A DNA stretch of 64,000 nt, from the NCBI RefSeq assembly GCF_040008265.1, contig NZ_CP155620.1, forward strand, positions 1,612,001-1,676,000. Reading direction: 5' to 3'. A program made the position numbers and the translations under genes. Source of the DNA: Campylobacter sp. CCS1377. GTDB taxonomy: Bacteria > Campylobacterota > Campylobacteria > Campylobacterales > Campylobacteraceae. Below, piece after piece: positions 53,914 through 63,343 of this stretch. Below the pieces are notes generated by a model, which worked only from the letters and a program-made list of their open reading frames with translations, was not told the origin of the DNA and ran no database searches. How positions within the stretch are numbered: position 1 is the first letter of the stretch; each line of letters begins with the position of its first letter.

Positions 53914-54973
53914 TTAATCTTCCTTGCAAAATATAGTTTTTTACAGCATTAGCTAACGCTATACTAAGAAGTGGCGGAACCGCGTTTCCAATTTGTAATT
54001 TTTTACTAGTATCGCTACCATAAAAAATATAATCATCTGGAAAACTTTGAAGTCTTACTCCTTCTCTAATGCTTAAGGCTCTAGAATCTCTAGGATGAAT
54101 ACATCTTGAACTACTAGGTGTTGCAAAATTCCTAGTTATGGTTGGGGCTGGCTTATTCCACCACATTTTTGCATAAGTATTGCAGTAGCCTGACTTTGGT
54201 TGCAATTCCAAAGGCAAAGAATCTTTACCTTCACCATCTTTAAGAGTTTGCATTATTTTAATGAGATTTATATTGTTTTTTGGACTAGAATGTTCTTTTA
54301 AAATTTCACTTTTTCGCACAAAGGACAAAAAAGTATTATTAGGATCAAATCTATAGCCTTTATTGTTTCCATTTTCTCCGCTTTGAATAAAAGGCAAATC
54401 ATCTAAAGCTTCTTTTAGACTTACAAAATTATCATGTGTTTTTTGCGGAAAAATGAAACTTCCATAATGCACATCTTTCCTAATGCCAACAACAATCAAT
54501 CTTTCTCTAATCTGGGGCACTCCATAAAAAGCTGCATTTAAAACACTATAATTAATAACATAATTTAAATTTTTAAATTGAGAGCAAATATATTCAAATA
54601 ATTTCCCTTTTTGCATTGAAAGCAAGCCTGTTACATTTTCAAAAATAAAAATTTTTGGCTGAAGTATTTTTAACACTCTTAGATATTCTTGAAATAAATT
54701 TGCTCGTTCGTCCATTTTTCTTTTGCCTAAAGTAGAATAGCTTTGACAAGGAGGACCACCCAAAAGCAGATCTATCTTGCCAAAATTCAACATTTCTGCT
54801 TCGCTAAGTTTGCTAATATTTTTATGATAAATTTTTGTATTTGGATGATTTAAAGCATAGCTTTTTATCGTATCTTTATCAATATCGTTTGCGAAAACCA
54901 TATCAAAAAAAGAGTTTGTTGAAAAACCATAGCTAAGACCACCAGCTCCACAAAAAATATCAGCAACTTTCAT
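53903..54973 (-). CDS. DNA (cytosine-5) methyltransferase
   Basis: A 356-aa C5 methyltransferase with all main motifs in order: I '[15 protein letters not shown]', IV '[12 protein letters not shown]' (catalytic Cys), VI 'IFENVTGLL', VIII '[15 protein letters not shown]', and X '[15 protein letters not shown]'. Between VIII and X lies the target-recognition region with '[25 protein letters not shown]'. The recognition site cannot be read from sequence. It starts in the hisB stop (ATGA overlap) and overlaps its endonuclease gene by 11 bp. It separates hisB from hisH, which are adjacent in C. jejuni. Confidence 0.92.
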   Translation of the reverse strand: MKVADIFCGAGGLSYGFSTNSFFDMVFANDIDKDTIKSYALNHPNTKIYHKNISKLSEAEMLNFGKIDLLLGGPPCQSYSTLGKRKMDERANLFQEYLRVLKILQPKIFIFENVTGLLSMQKGKLFEYICSQFKNLNYVINYSVLNAAFYGVPQIRERLIVVGIRKDVHYGSFIFPQKTHDNFVSLKEALDDLPFIQSGENGNNKGYRFDPNNTFLSFVRKSEILKEHSSPKNNINLIKIMQTLKDGEGKDSLPLELQPKSGYCNTYAKMWWNKPAPTITRNFATPSSSRCIHPRDSRALSIREGVRLQSFPDDYIFYGSDTSKKLQIGNAVPPLLSIALANAVKNYILQGRLNVS

Positions 54974-56028
54974 ATCACCCCTTTAGAGCTGGCTAAATTT
55001 TCGCTTTCTATTTTTACTGCCATTTTCAAGGCTTTTGCAAAGGCTTTGAAAAGTCCTTCGGCTTTATGATGATCGTTTTTACCTTTGACTTTTAAATGCA
55101 AACTTACTCCCATGGAGTAGCTTAGTGAATAAAAGAAGTGTTCTATCATTTCTGTGCTTAACTCGCCTAATTTTTCTTTTTTAAATTTAGCTTTATAGAC
55201 TAAATGTGGGCGGTTGCAAAAATCCATCGCACAACTTGCCAAACACTCATCCATAGGTAAAACAAAACCATATCTTGCTATGCCTATTTTATCACCTAAG
55301 GCTTTTTTTATGGCACTTCCTAAGGCTAAAGCTACATCTTCAACGCTGTGGTGCTCATCAATCTCCAAATCGCCCTTGCAAGAAATTTCAAGTCCTATCC
55401 CACCATGCACTGCGATTTGTTCAAGCATATGATCAAAAAATGGCACTCCTGTATCAATAGCTATTTTGCCACCATTTAAACACACTTTAACGCTGATATT
55501 TGTTTCTTTAGTGACACGTGAAGTGCTTGCAGTGCGAAAAGAATTTAAAATCTCTTGCTCTATTTCTTTCCAACTCAAATCGCCATATTTTAAACCACAA
55601 ATACCCAAATTTGAAGCTAAGATCATATCAGTATCACGATCACCTATGACAAAACTTTGTTCTTTATCATATAAATTATGCTTAATATAATCATCAAGCA
55701 TTGCGGTTTTTGGCTTTCTGCACTCGCAATTTTCATTTTCAAAATGCGGACAAATGAAAATATCTTTAAACACAATTTCACAACTTTGCAAAATATCTAG
55801 CATTTTTTGATGTGCTATTTCAAAACTCTCCTTAGGAAAACTTTGTGTTCCAAGGCCGTCTTGATTTGAAACAAGCACAAATTTAAAACCAAAATTTTTA
55901 AGTTTTAAAAGCACAGGAATAGCATCTTTTTCAAAGCGAAGTTTTTCAAGACTATCGATTTGAAAATCGCTTTTTGGCTCTTCTATGATCGTGCCATCTC
56001 TATCGATAAAAAGGATTTTTTCACTCAT
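54970..56028 (-). CDS. hisB: Bifunctional histidinol-phosphatase / imidazoleglycerol-phosphate dehydratase HisB
   Basis: A 352-aa fusion. The N-terminal HAD-type phosphatase (about 1-160) has the nucleophile motif 'FIDRDGTI' (D9, D11) and zinc-binding cysteines in '[15 protein letters not shown]'. The C-terminal dehydratase (about 165-352) has '[19 protein letters not shown]' and the His-rich '[14 protein letters not shown]' and '[16 protein letters not shown]' metal sites. It overlaps hisD by 4 bases and the methyltransferase by 4. Confidence 0.95.
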   Translation of the reverse strand: MSEKILFIDRDGTIIEEPKSDFQIDSLEKLRFEKDAIPVLLKLKNFGFKFVLVSNQDGLGTQSFPKESFEIAHQKMLDILQSCEIVFKDIFICPHFENENCECRKPKTAMLDDYIKHNLYDKEQSFVIGDRDTDMILASNLGICGLKYGDLSWKEIEQEILNSFRTASTSRVTKETNISVKVCLNGGKIAIDTGVPFFDHMLEQIAVHGGIGLEISCKGDLEIDEHHSVEDVALALGSAIKKALGDKIGIARYGFVLPMDECLASCAMDFCNRPHLVYKAKFKKEKLGELSTEMIEHFFYSLSYSMGVSLHLKVKGKNDHHKAEGLFKAFAKALKMAVKIESENLASSKGVI

Positions 56029-57311
56029 TTTAAACTTTCTAAGCGAAACAAAACAGCGTTTTTATGTGCGTCTAAATGCTCGTTCGTAGCTAAAATTTCA
56101 ACACTTTTTCCTAAATTTAAAAAGCCTTCTTTGCTAAGCTCTTGCACGCTCATTCTTTTACTAAAATCTGCCAAACCTAAACTAGAATGCGTTTTTGTAA
56201 GCCCATAAGTTGGCAAAACATGATTGGTCCCGCTTGCATAATCTCCCATGGATTCTGGGCTTAATTCGCCTAAAAACACTGATCCTGCGTGTTTGACTTT
56301 ACTTAAAAGCTCGCGTGGATTTTGTGTTTGTATGATTAAATGCTCCGGTGCGTAAAGATTTGAAATTTCTAAAGCTTGATTTAAATCTTTTGCAATGATA
56401 ATTCTTGAATTTGCTATGCTTTTACTTGCTAGTTCTTTTCTTGGTAAGTTTTCAAGCTGTAAGCTTACTTCATCGCTTACCTTTTGTGCAAATTCATTGC
56501 TTAAGCACACTAAAATCACTTGAGAATCTGCTCCATGTTCAGCTTGTGAAAGCAAATCACTAGCCACAAATTTCGCATTAGCCTTTTCATCCGCGATAAC
56601 TAAAACTTCACTAGGTCCTGCTTGCATATCAATGGCTGCTCCTGATAAATCACTACTTACTTGGCGTTTTGCTTCGGTTACAAAGGCATTTCCTGGTCCA
56701 AAAATTTTATCTACTTTTAAAACACTTTTTGTCCCATAAGCAAGTGCTGCTATGGCTCCTGCACCGCCCATTTGATAAATTTCATCTACACCACAAAGCT
56801 TGGCACAAAAAAGTGTCGCATCACTTATTTTAGCCGGACTTGCTAAAACTACTTTTTCGCATTTTGCAATTTTAGCTGGAATTGCTAACATTAAAACGGT
56901 TGAAAATAAAGGTGCTAAGCCCCCTGGTATATAAAGTCCTACTTTTTCGATAGGGCGCGTTAAAACTTCGCATTTAACACCTTTAGTGGTTTCAACGGAG
57001 ATTTCTTGTGGAATTTGCGCTTCGTGGAATTTTTTAATATTTTCATAGGCCACCAAAATAGCATCTTTTAGATCCTTGCTTAAACGAGTACTTGCAATTT
57101 CTAGTTCTTCTTCGCTTATTTTTATGCTTGAAATTTGAGTTTTATCAAATTTTAAAGCTTGCTCTATCAAGGCTTCATCGCCTTTTTCTCTTACTTCTTC
57201 GATGATAGAACTTACAATTTTCGAAATTTCATCTTTTGCTGCTATTGCAGGGCGTTTTAAAACTTCTTGTTTTTGGACTTCATTTAATTCATTAAAATTT
57301 ATTATTTGCAT
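56025..57311 (-). CDS. hisD: Histidinol dehydrogenase HisD
   Basis: A 428-aa zinc-dependent enzyme that oxidises histidinol to histidine in two steps. Signatures are '[30 protein letters not shown]', '[18 protein letters not shown]', '[29 protein letters not shown]' and '[13 protein letters not shown]'. It lies 7 bp behind hisG and overlaps hisB by 4 bases. Confidence 0.96.
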   Translation of the reverse strand: MQIINFNELNEVQKQEVLKRPAIAAKDEISKIVSSIIEEVREKGDEALIEQALKFDKTQISSIKISEEELEIASTRLSKDLKDAILVAYENIKKFHEAQIPQEISVETTKGVKCEVLTRPIEKVGLYIPGGLAPLFSTVLMLAIPAKIAKCEKVVLASPAKISDATLFCAKLCGVDEIYQMGGAGAIAALAYGTKSVLKVDKIFGPGNAFVTEAKRQVSSDLSGAAIDMQAGPSEVLVIADEKANAKFVASDLLSQAEHGADSQVILVCLSNEFAQKVSDEVSLQLENLPRKELASKSIANSRIIIAKDLNQALEISNLYAPEHLIIQTQNPRELLSKVKHAGSVFLGELSPESMGDYASGTNHVLPTYGLTKTHSSLGLADFSKRMSVQELSKEGFLNLGKSVEILATNEHLDAHKNAVLFRLESLK

Positions 57312-57318
57312 TTTTTTC

Positions 57319-58218
57319 TCACTTTAACATTTTTTCTATTGGTAAAACTAAAATCGAACTCGCACCTTCCTCTTTTAAGGCTTCCATGGTTTCCCAAAAA
57401 AGATTTTCTTTACTTACCATATGCAAAGCCACATTTTTTTCATCATGTGCTAAAGGTAAAATGGTTGGTTTTTCTACGCCTGGTAACAAAGCTTTGATTT
57501 TATCAAGTTTTTCTTTTGGAGCGTGTAGCATAATGTATTTGCTTTCTCTTGCTTGCATTACTCCTGCAACTCTAAGCATAATCTTATCCACTAAGGCTTG
57601 TTTTTCATCGCTTAAAGCACTAGATCTTTGTATCAAACATGCACGAGATTCGTAAATGACTTTAACTTCTTTAAGATTATTAGCTTGTAAAGTCGCACCG
57701 CTTGAGACTAAATCACAAATCACATCAGCTAAATTTGCCCTTGGCGCAACTTCCACAGAGCCTGTAAGCATACAATTTTTATAATTAATATTATTTTCTT
57801 TCATAAAGCGTTTTAAAAGCTGTGGATAAGAAGTGGCGATTCTTAAATTTTCAAAATCTTTTAAACTATCAAATTTTTTCTCTTGTGGCAAGGCAAGTGA
57901 AAGCCTACAATAACCAAAATCAAGCTTTGTCAAAAGCTTATAATTTATTTCTTCGCCTAAGCTTTTTCGCTCCAACTCATTTTCTTCTAAAACATTTTCC
58001 CCTATGATACCAAGATCGACAACACCGTCAAAAACAAGTCCTGGTATATCATCATCTCTAACGCGTAAAATGTCTATGGGTAGATTAGTCGCAAAAGCTA
58101 TAAGACTTTGCTCATGAATATGCATTTTAATCCCGCATTTGTTTAAAAGTTCTATAGATTCTTTTGAAAGTCTGCCTGATTTTTGTATGGCAAGACGCAA
58201 ACGAGAATTTTCTTGCAT
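57319..58218 (-). CDS. hisG: ATP phosphoribosyltransferase HisG (long form)
   Basis: A 299-aa enzyme for the first step of histidine synthesis. The length and the C-terminal ~80 residues ('[29 protein letters not shown]') show the long, self-contained form with its own regulatory domain, so no HisZ is needed. '[22 protein letters not shown]' and '[19 protein letters not shown]' are family blocks. It is first in the his operon. No hisC is present in this run. Confidence 0.95.
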   Translation of the reverse strand: MQENSRLRLAIQKSGRLSKESIELLNKCGIKMHIHEQSLIAFATNLPIDILRVRDDDIPGLVFDGVVDLGIIGENVLEENELERKSLGEEINYKLLTKLDFGYCRLSLALPQEKKFDSLKDFENLRIATSYPQLLKRFMKENNINYKNCMLTGSVEVAPRANLADVICDLVSSGATLQANNLKEVKVIYESRACLIQRSSALSDEKQALVDKIMLRVAGVMQARESKYIMLHAPKEKLDKIKALLPGVEKPTILPLAHDEKNVALHMVSKENLFWETMEALKEEGASSILVLPIEKMLK

Positions 58219-58245
58219 ATTTGTTCCTTGCTAATAAAATAAAAA

Positions 58246-58251
58246 ATTATA
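58246..58251 (-). promoter_or_regulatory. -10 box of the his operon
   Basis: TATAAT on the minus strand, 28 bases before the hisG ATG. CAAGGAAC before the ATG is the ribosome site. No his leader peptide or attenuator is seen in the 154-bp gap. Confidence 0.6.
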
Positions 58252-58372
58252 TTATCATAAGTATTTGAATTTTAAGCAAGAGTTTTTAAAATTACACGAA
58301 TTTAATTTCTTAAAATAACTTTTAGTATTTATTTTTCAAAACAAAATTGAAATTTTAATACCCACTGTGTGA

Positions 58373-59011
58373 TTATGGGTTTTCTAAAACCTTTAGTATT
58401 TTAAACATTTTGTTCTTTTTGGCATAATACAAAGCATCTTTTCCTTTGTGATCTTTGATATAAATATCTGCACCATTTTCTACAAGAATTTTAACAATTT
58501 TGGCATATTCTGGCGTATCATCGCCCAAAATAACCACTTCCAAAAGTGCTGTCCAACCAAGATTATTGATATGATTTACTTCTACGCTAGTATTTTTAAG
58601 CAAAAATTCAACAACTTCAACATGTCCTTTTTCACAAGCAGGTATCAAGGCATTTCCACCGTAACGATTTAATGGTTTTATAGCGTCTGCTTTTGTATAA
58701 ATGATTTTTAAAATTTCAAGCTGCCCATTTGCTCCAGCATATAAAAACGGAGTATTTTTATAATCATCTTGAAGATTCACATCAGCACCGTTTTTAAAAA
58801 GCATTTCAACCATTTTAATATTGTTATTATATGTTGCAACCATGATAAGACTTTGTTTTTTCTGATTTTGGATATTAATATTTACACCTTGTTTGATGAG
58901 TTGTTCCAATCGTTTTATGTCATTATTATAAACAGCGTCAAATAAAGCTTTTTCCATATCTGATCCAAATAAAGCGCTCAGAAAAAACAGTGCAACAAAA
59001 ATAATTTTCAT
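58373..59011 (-). CDS. Exported ankyrin-repeat protein
   Basis: A 212-aa protein with a Sec signal peptide (MKIIFVALFFLSALFGSD) followed by about five to six ankyrin repeats ('DIKRLEQLIKQGVNINIQNQ', 'NIKMVEMLFKNGADVNLQDD', 'NGQLEILKIIYTKADAIKPL', 'GHVEVVEFLLKNTSVEVNHI', 'YAKIVKILVENGADIYIKDH'). It is probably periplasmic. Ankyrin proteins of this sort in Campylobacter have been linked to oxidative stress or catalase, but no such neighbour is present here. It lies downstream of rplQ and its terminator. Confidence 0.85.
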   Translation of the reverse strand: MKIIFVALFFLSALFGSDMEKALFDAVYNNDIKRLEQLIKQGVNINIQNQKKQSLIMVATYNNNIKMVEMLFKNGADVNLQDDYKNTPFLYAGANGQLEILKIIYTKADAIKPLNRYGGNALIPACEKGHVEVVEFLLKNTSVEVNHINNLGWTALLEVVILGDDTPEYAKIVKILVENGADIYIKDHKGKDALYYAKKNKMFKILKVLENP

Positions 59012-59064
59012 TTTTAAGTCCAGCTTTGCATAAATAATATAAGTATATTTGAAAGAAGAAAGAA

Positions 59065-59087
59065 AATCCTAGCTCTTTGCTAGGATT
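59065..59087 (-). terminator. Terminator of the rplQ ribosomal operon
   Basis: Perfect 9-bp stem AATCCTAGC / GCTAGGATT with loop AAAGA on the minus strand, beginning 3 bases after the rplQ stop and followed by a short T-rich run. Confidence 0.85.
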
Positions 59088-59089
59088 AA

Positions 59090-59443
59090 TTAAGCTACAA
59101 ATTCAATAAAAGCCATTTCGGCTGCGTCGCCACGGCGAATTCTTGTTTTGATGATTCTTGTATAACCACCATTTCTTTCTTTAAATTTTGGAGCTATTTC
59201 TGTAACAAGCTTGTTCGTTGCATTTTTATCTTGCAAAGAAGCAAAAACTGCCCTATGCGCGTTAAAGTCTCCAAGTCTTGCTCTAGTAATTAATCTTTCT
59301 ACATAGCCTCTTAATTCTTTAGCTTTTGGTAAAGTTGTTTCGATTTTACCGCTATTAACTAAAGCTATAGTTAAATTTTTTAACAAGGCAGCACGATGAG
59401 ATGAAGTTCTACCAAGTTTTCTATATCCGTGTTTATGTCTCAT
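59090..59443 (-). CDS. rplQ: 50S ribosomal protein L17
   Basis: A 117-aa protein of the large subunit, located near the tunnel exit. '[24 protein letters not shown]' is the universal L17 start, and '[23 protein letters not shown]' its C-terminal block. It starts 3 bp after the rpoA stop and is the last gene of this ribosomal run, with a strong terminator. Confidence 0.97.
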   Translation of the reverse strand: MRHKHGYRKLGRTSSHRAALLKNLTIALVNSGKIETTLPKAKELRGYVERLITRARLGDFNAHRAVFASLQDKNATNKLVTEIAPKFKERNGGYTRIIKTRIRRGDAAEMAFIEFVA

Positions 59444-59446
59444 TCT

Positions 59447-60460
59447 TTATCCTTCGTTTTGTGCTTTTAATTCATCAATTTTTTTCTTAAGCAAATCTTT
59501 ATTATCGCTAAGTTTAGAAGTCCCCACAGGAAAACCTATGCTTTCCATAATGCTTTTAATTTCATCTAAAGATTTTTTGCCTAAATTTTTAAGTCCAGCA
59601 AGCTCATTTACACTCATCAAAGCAAGTTCGCCTATATAAACAATTCCTGCTTTTTCAAGACAATTAAAACTTCTTGCACTTAAATTTAAATCCGTAATAT
59701 TTTGCAATAATTTCGCATTCTCAATGTCATTATTTGAAGCTTGACTTTTTAAAACATTGTGTATATTGGTGATTTTATCAAATACCGATAATTGCTTATA
59801 CATTGCCTCTAAAGCATGTTCAAAAGCTTTATTAGGTGTAATTTGTCCATCAGTTGTAATGGTAAAAACCACTTTTTCATAATCTGGATTATCTTCAAAC
59901 AATACCTTTTCAAGATCATACACAGCTTCTCTAACTGGAGTAAAAAAAGCATCTAAAGCAATGAAATTAGCATCAGTCAAAGTATTTCTAATTTCTTCAC
60001 TTGGAACATAGCCTATACCTTTTTCTACAATTACAGTGAATTTTAAATCAGCATCTTCATTAATAGTCGCGAGATAACTATCAGCATTTACAACTTCAAC
60101 AAGCTCATTTTGCAGATCTTTGCCATAAATTTCTTTTGGTCCTTTAAAATGAAACTCTATTGTTTCTTTTTCAGAATCGTTTTTTAATTTAAAACGAAGT
60201 TTTTTAAGATTAATAATAAAAAGAGCCACATCTTCAAGCATACCACGCATACTATCAAATTCATGAGTCACACCATCAATATGCACCGCTGTTGGCGCAT
60301 AACCTATGGTACTAGTATAAAGTAAGCGACGAAGTGGATGGGCTAAAGTAATGCCATAGCCAATTTCAAAAGGCCAAGCACTAATCTTGGCCACATTATC
60401 GCTGATATTTTCTATAGTAAATTCTGTTGGTGTATAAGCAGATGTTGTAATATATCTCAT
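59447..60460 (-). CDS. rpoA: RNA polymerase alpha subunit
   Basis: A 337-aa subunit that nucleates polymerase assembly and contacts activators. The N-terminal domain (about 1-225) has '[29 protein letters not shown]'. The C-terminal domain has '[42 protein letters not shown]'. I chose ATG 60460 with GGAG 7 bases upstream, two codons inside a TTG-started longer frame. It lies 14 bp after rpsD. Confidence 0.96.
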   Translation of the reverse strand: MRYITTSAYTPTEFTIENISDNVAKISAWPFEIGYGITLAHPLRRLLYTSTIGYAPTAVHIDGVTHEFDSMRGMLEDVALFIINLKKLRFKLKNDSEKETIEFHFKGPKEIYGKDLQNELVEVVNADSYLATINEDADLKFTVIVEKGIGYVPSEEIRNTLTDANFIALDAFFTPVREAVYDLEKVLFEDNPDYEKVVFTITTDGQITPNKAFEHALEAMYKQLSVFDKITNIHNVLKSQASNNDIENAKLLQNITDLNLSARSFNCLEKAGIVYIGELALMSVNELAGLKNLGKKSLDEIKSIMESIGFPVGTSKLSDNKDLLKKKIDELKAQNEG

Positions 60461-60474
60461 ATTCAACTCCTTTA

Positions 60475-61101
60475 TTATTTAGAATAAAGCTCAACGATAA
60501 ATCTTTCCTCTACTGGAATGACAACTTCTTCTCTTTCAGGTTTTCTGGTGAAAATTCCAAATCTTTTATCTTTTTCCACATCTACCCAAGCAACGATTCC
60601 AGTTTGCGCAGTAAGTTCGATTGCTCTTGTAATTTGAGGATTATTTTTGCTTTTTTCTATCACTTCAATTTTCGCACCAGCTTCTACTCTAAAGCTAGGG
60701 ATATCCACTCTTTTTCCATTAACTAAAATGTGTCCATGAGTTACAAGTTGTCTTGCAAAACGACGAGTAGTAGCAAAGCCCATTCTATAAACTACATTAT
60801 CAAGTCTTTGCTCTAAAAGTTGGATGAGTAAAACCCCTGTATTTCCATCTTTTCTAGCAGCTTCTGCAAAAAGTCTTCTAAATTGTTTTTCGCTCACGCC
60901 ATACATAAATTTAGCTTTTTGTTTTTCTCTTAATTGAAGTCCATACTCACTGATTTTACCTTTTCTTGCTCCGTGTTGTCCTGGTGCATAAGGGCGTTTG
61001 TCAAGTGCGCTTTTTCCTGCTAGCCTTCTTTCTCCTTTTAATGCCAAGCTAACACCAAAGCGTCTTTCTAATTTTTCTACTGGTCCTCTATATCTTGCCA
61101 T
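60475..61101 (-). CDS. rpsD: 30S ribosomal protein S4
   Basis: A 208-aa primary rRNA-binding protein that starts assembly of the small-subunit body. '[26 protein letters not shown]' opens it and the S4 RNA-binding domain is in '[31 protein letters not shown]'. It lacks the zinc-binding cysteines of some S4 paralogues. It lies between rpsK and rpoA. Confidence 0.97.
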   Translation of the reverse strand: MARYRGPVEKLERRFGVSLALKGERRLAGKSALDKRPYAPGQHGARKGKISEYGLQLREKQKAKFMYGVSEKQFRRLFAEAARKDGNTGVLLIQLLEQRLDNVVYRMGFATTRRFARQLVTHGHILVNGKRVDIPSFRVEAGAKIEVIEKSKNNPQITRAIELTAQTGIVAWVDVEKDKRFGIFTRKPEREEVVIPVEERFIVELYSK

Positions 61102-61129
61102 AATTAATTCTCCTAATTTTTATCTTTTC

Positions 61130-61522
61130 TTAGACACGACGACGCTTAGGCGGTCTGCAACCATTATGAGCTAATGGAGTAATATCTTTCAAGAAAGTTA
61201 CTTTGATTCCTTCCATAGCACCTACGCTTTTTACAGCGGTTTCTCTGCCGCTTCCTGGTCCTTGCACTTTAATGCCTACTTCTTTAATTCCGTGTTCTTT
61301 TGCTTTATTTAAAGCATCTTCTACTGCTTGTTGTGCTGCATAAGGAGTTGATTTTTTAGAACCTTTAAATCCTAAACCACCTGCACTACTCCAAGCGATA
61401 GCATTTCCCATTTCATCTGTAACTGTTACCATGGTATTGTTAAAAGTCGCACTAATATAAACAATACCCTTTGCTATATTTTTTTTAACTACTTTTTTCT
61501 TTACAATTTTTCTTTTTGCCAT
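61130..61522 (-). CDS. rpsK: 30S ribosomal protein S11
   Basis: A 130-aa protein of the platform of the small subunit. '[46 protein letters not shown]' and '[20 protein letters not shown]' are diagnostic. The N-terminus is strongly basic. It is 9 bp after rpsM. Confidence 0.97.
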   Translation of the reverse strand: MAKRKIVKKKVVKKNIAKGIVYISATFNNTMVTVTDEMGNAIAWSSAGGLGFKGSKKSTPYAAQQAVEDALNKAKEHGIKEVGIKVQGPGSGRETAVKSVGAMEGIKVTFLKDITPLAHNGCRPPKRRRV

Positions 61523-61531
61523 TTCTTATCC

Positions 61532-61897
61532 TTATGATTTTGCACCAACAGTTTTTCTCTTACCTTTTCTAGTTCTTGCGTTTGTTTTTGTTTTTTGTCC
61601 GCGAACTGGTAAGCCTTTTCTGTGTCTTAAGCCTCTAAAGCTTCCTAAATCCATAAGTGCTTTGATATCCATAGCAACTTGCTTTCTTAAATCCCCTTCA
61701 ACCATATAGTTTTCTTGGATTTCTTTTCTGATAGCTGCTGCTTCATCTTCGCTTAACTCATGCACTCTTTTATCATAAGAAATGCCTGTTTTGTCTAAGA
61801 TTTTTCTTGAAGTAAAAAGTCCTATACCATAGATATAGGTGAGTCCATATTCAATTCTTTTTTTCTTTGGTAAATCCACACCTGCAATACGAGCCAT
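61532..61897 (-). CDS. rpsM: 30S ribosomal protein S13
   Basis: A 121-aa protein in the head of the small subunit that contacts the P-site tRNA. It opens '[26 protein letters not shown]' and ends with '[27 protein letters not shown]', the S13 signature. It starts 2 bp after the rpmJ stop. Confidence 0.97.
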   Translation of the reverse strand: MARIAGVDLPKKKRIEYGLTYIYGIGLFTSRKILDKTGISYDKRVHELSEDEAAAIRKEIQENYMVEGDLRKQVAMDIKALMDLGSFRGLRHRKGLPVRGQKTKTNARTRKGKRKTVGAKS

Positions 61898-61899
61898 GT

Positions 61900-62013
61900 T
61901 TATCCTTGTCTTTGTTTATGTTTTGGATTTTCGCAAATAATGCGAACTACGCCTTTACGGCGAACTACTTTGCACTTGTCGCACATCTTTTTAACCGATG
62001 GTCTCACTTTCAT
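61900..62013 (-). CDS. rpmJ: 50S ribosomal protein L36
   Basis: A 37-aa protein (ATG 62013, TAA 61900-61902) reading [20 protein letters not shown] and ending NPKHKQRQG. The zinc-type cysteines are present (C-x2-C ... C, with His), so this is the zinc-binding form. It is the small gene before rpsM in the infA-rpmJ-rpsM-rpsK-rpsD-rpoA-rplQ order. A GGAG site precedes the ATG. Confidence 0.95.
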
Positions 62014-62184
62014 GAGTTCTCCTTAAAATAAATTCCACTTGATTTACGACTGCATCAGGTTTTATGAATAACCAACTATTTTTAAAATAAGTGGTGAATT
62101 TTAAAAATACCTCTTCATATAGTTCGATACATTTTGTCGCAAAAACGCTAATTTTATCTAAAAAAAACTTTTAAATAACTTAGA

Positions 62185-62403
62185 TTATTTATATCTAAAA
62201 GTAATGCGTCCCTTATCTAAGCTGTAAGGTGTAAGCTCCACCTTCACTTTATCACCTGGCATTATTCTAATATAATGCATACGCATTTTACCTGCAATAT
62301 GGCACAAAATCACATGCTTGTTATCAAGTTCCACCTTAAAAGTTGCATTAGGCAAAGCCTCAACAACGGTGCCATCTATTTCAATAACATCGTCTTTAGC
62401 CAA
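62185..62403 (-). CDS. infA: Translation initiation factor IF-1 (TTG start)
   Basis: A 72-aa OB-fold factor that binds the A site during initiation. The sequence '(M)[20 protein letters not shown]' and '[18 protein letters not shown]' match IF-1. An in-frame ATG at 62418 would add five residues, but AAAGGAG falls between it and the TTG at 62403, and starting at TTG gives the normal 72-aa length. The 171-bp gap to rpmJ has no gene and may hold a second promoter. Confidence 0.93.
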   Translation of the reverse strand: MAKDDVIEIDGTVVEALPNATFKVELDNKHVILCHIAGKMRMHYIRIMPGDKVKVELTPYSLDKGRITFRYK

Positions 62404-62469
62404 ATTTTCTCCTTTCATAAAAAATACAAAGCCAAGATTATACCAAAAAATCTTTGAATTTATGAAAAA

Positions 62470-63330
62470 TTAATTTTGCAAATAATCTTTTAAAATCATT
62501 TCAAGTTTTGATTTTAAATTTATCGGTTTTAGAATTCTTATATAAGGTATCCATTGTTTTACCACATTTAAGAGTTCATCATCATAGGAAAAATACACTT
62601 TTAAAGTATAACTTTGCTCATCTTCATCGATAAATTCAAAATTGTGCAAAATATTTTTTCTAAAAAAATACTCCTTGGCACTTTTGCTAAGCCTTATAAT
62701 GGCTTCTTTGCTATCATCTAGCCAGATATTTTTATCATTTAAAATTTGATTTATAAATTCTTTTTTTAGAATAAAGCTTTTTGAAGTAGTGGATAAATCT
62801 TTAATTTTGCTTACACTAAAATGTTTTAATTTATTGTTTTCATCAGCTATTAAATACCAAATTCCTTGATAGTTTATAAGTTTATAGGGCTTAACCTCCC
62901 TTTGCTTCTCTTTATAAGTAAAAGTGATTATAAAATTTTTTAAAATAGCCACGCTGATTTTTTCAAAACTTTCATAATCAATCTTTTCAAAACCATCATT
63001 TTTTACCATAAAAATGCCATTTATCTTAGAACTTAGCAAATCCGTTACAAAGCGTTCATCAAGCTTAGGATAAAGCTCTCTAATGCCACTTAGCATAGCA
63101 AAATTTTGTATATCTTTAAAACTAAGCTTGCCGAGTGCAAAAGATTCTAAAAAATACCTTCCATTTTCTTTTTTAATAGGCATAAAGGAAAGCCTTTGGT
63201 TTAAATCTCTTTGTATGGTTCTAATGTCCACATTAAACTCACTTGCTAACTCTTCTAAACTAAAGCTTCCTCCATCATTAAAACGCATTAAAATTTGTGC
63301 TAAACGCACTGCAAGTTTATCGTGTGCCAT
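62470..63330 (-). CDS. WYL-domain transcriptional regulator
   Basis: A 286-aa regulator with an N-terminal winged-helix of the DeoR/HTH_11 kind ('LAQILMRFNDGGSFSLEELASEFNVDIRTIQRDLNQ') and a central WYL domain ('REVKPYKLINYQGIWYLIADE', with the WYL triplet). The C-terminal part (about 210-286) matches the WCX extension. WYL regulators respond to nucleic acid or nucleotide ligands and often control phage-defence or DNA-damage genes. It lies 13 bp behind the partial gene at 63344 on the same strand, so they are probably one operon. Confidence 0.85.
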   Translation of the reverse strand: MAHDKLAVRLAQILMRFNDGGSFSLEELASEFNVDIRTIQRDLNQRLSFMPIKKENGRYFLESFALGKLSFKDIQNFAMLSGIRELYPKLDERFVTDLLSSKINGIFMVKNDGFEKIDYESFEKISVAILKNFIITFTYKEKQREVKPYKLINYQGIWYLIADENNKLKHFSVSKIKDLSTTSKSFILKKEFINQILNDKNIWLDDSKEAIIRLSKSAKEYFFRKNILHNFEFIDEDEQSYTLKVYFSYDDELLNVVKQWIPYIRILKPINLKSKLEMILKDYLQN

Positions 63331-63343
63331 ATATTATCTTTGT

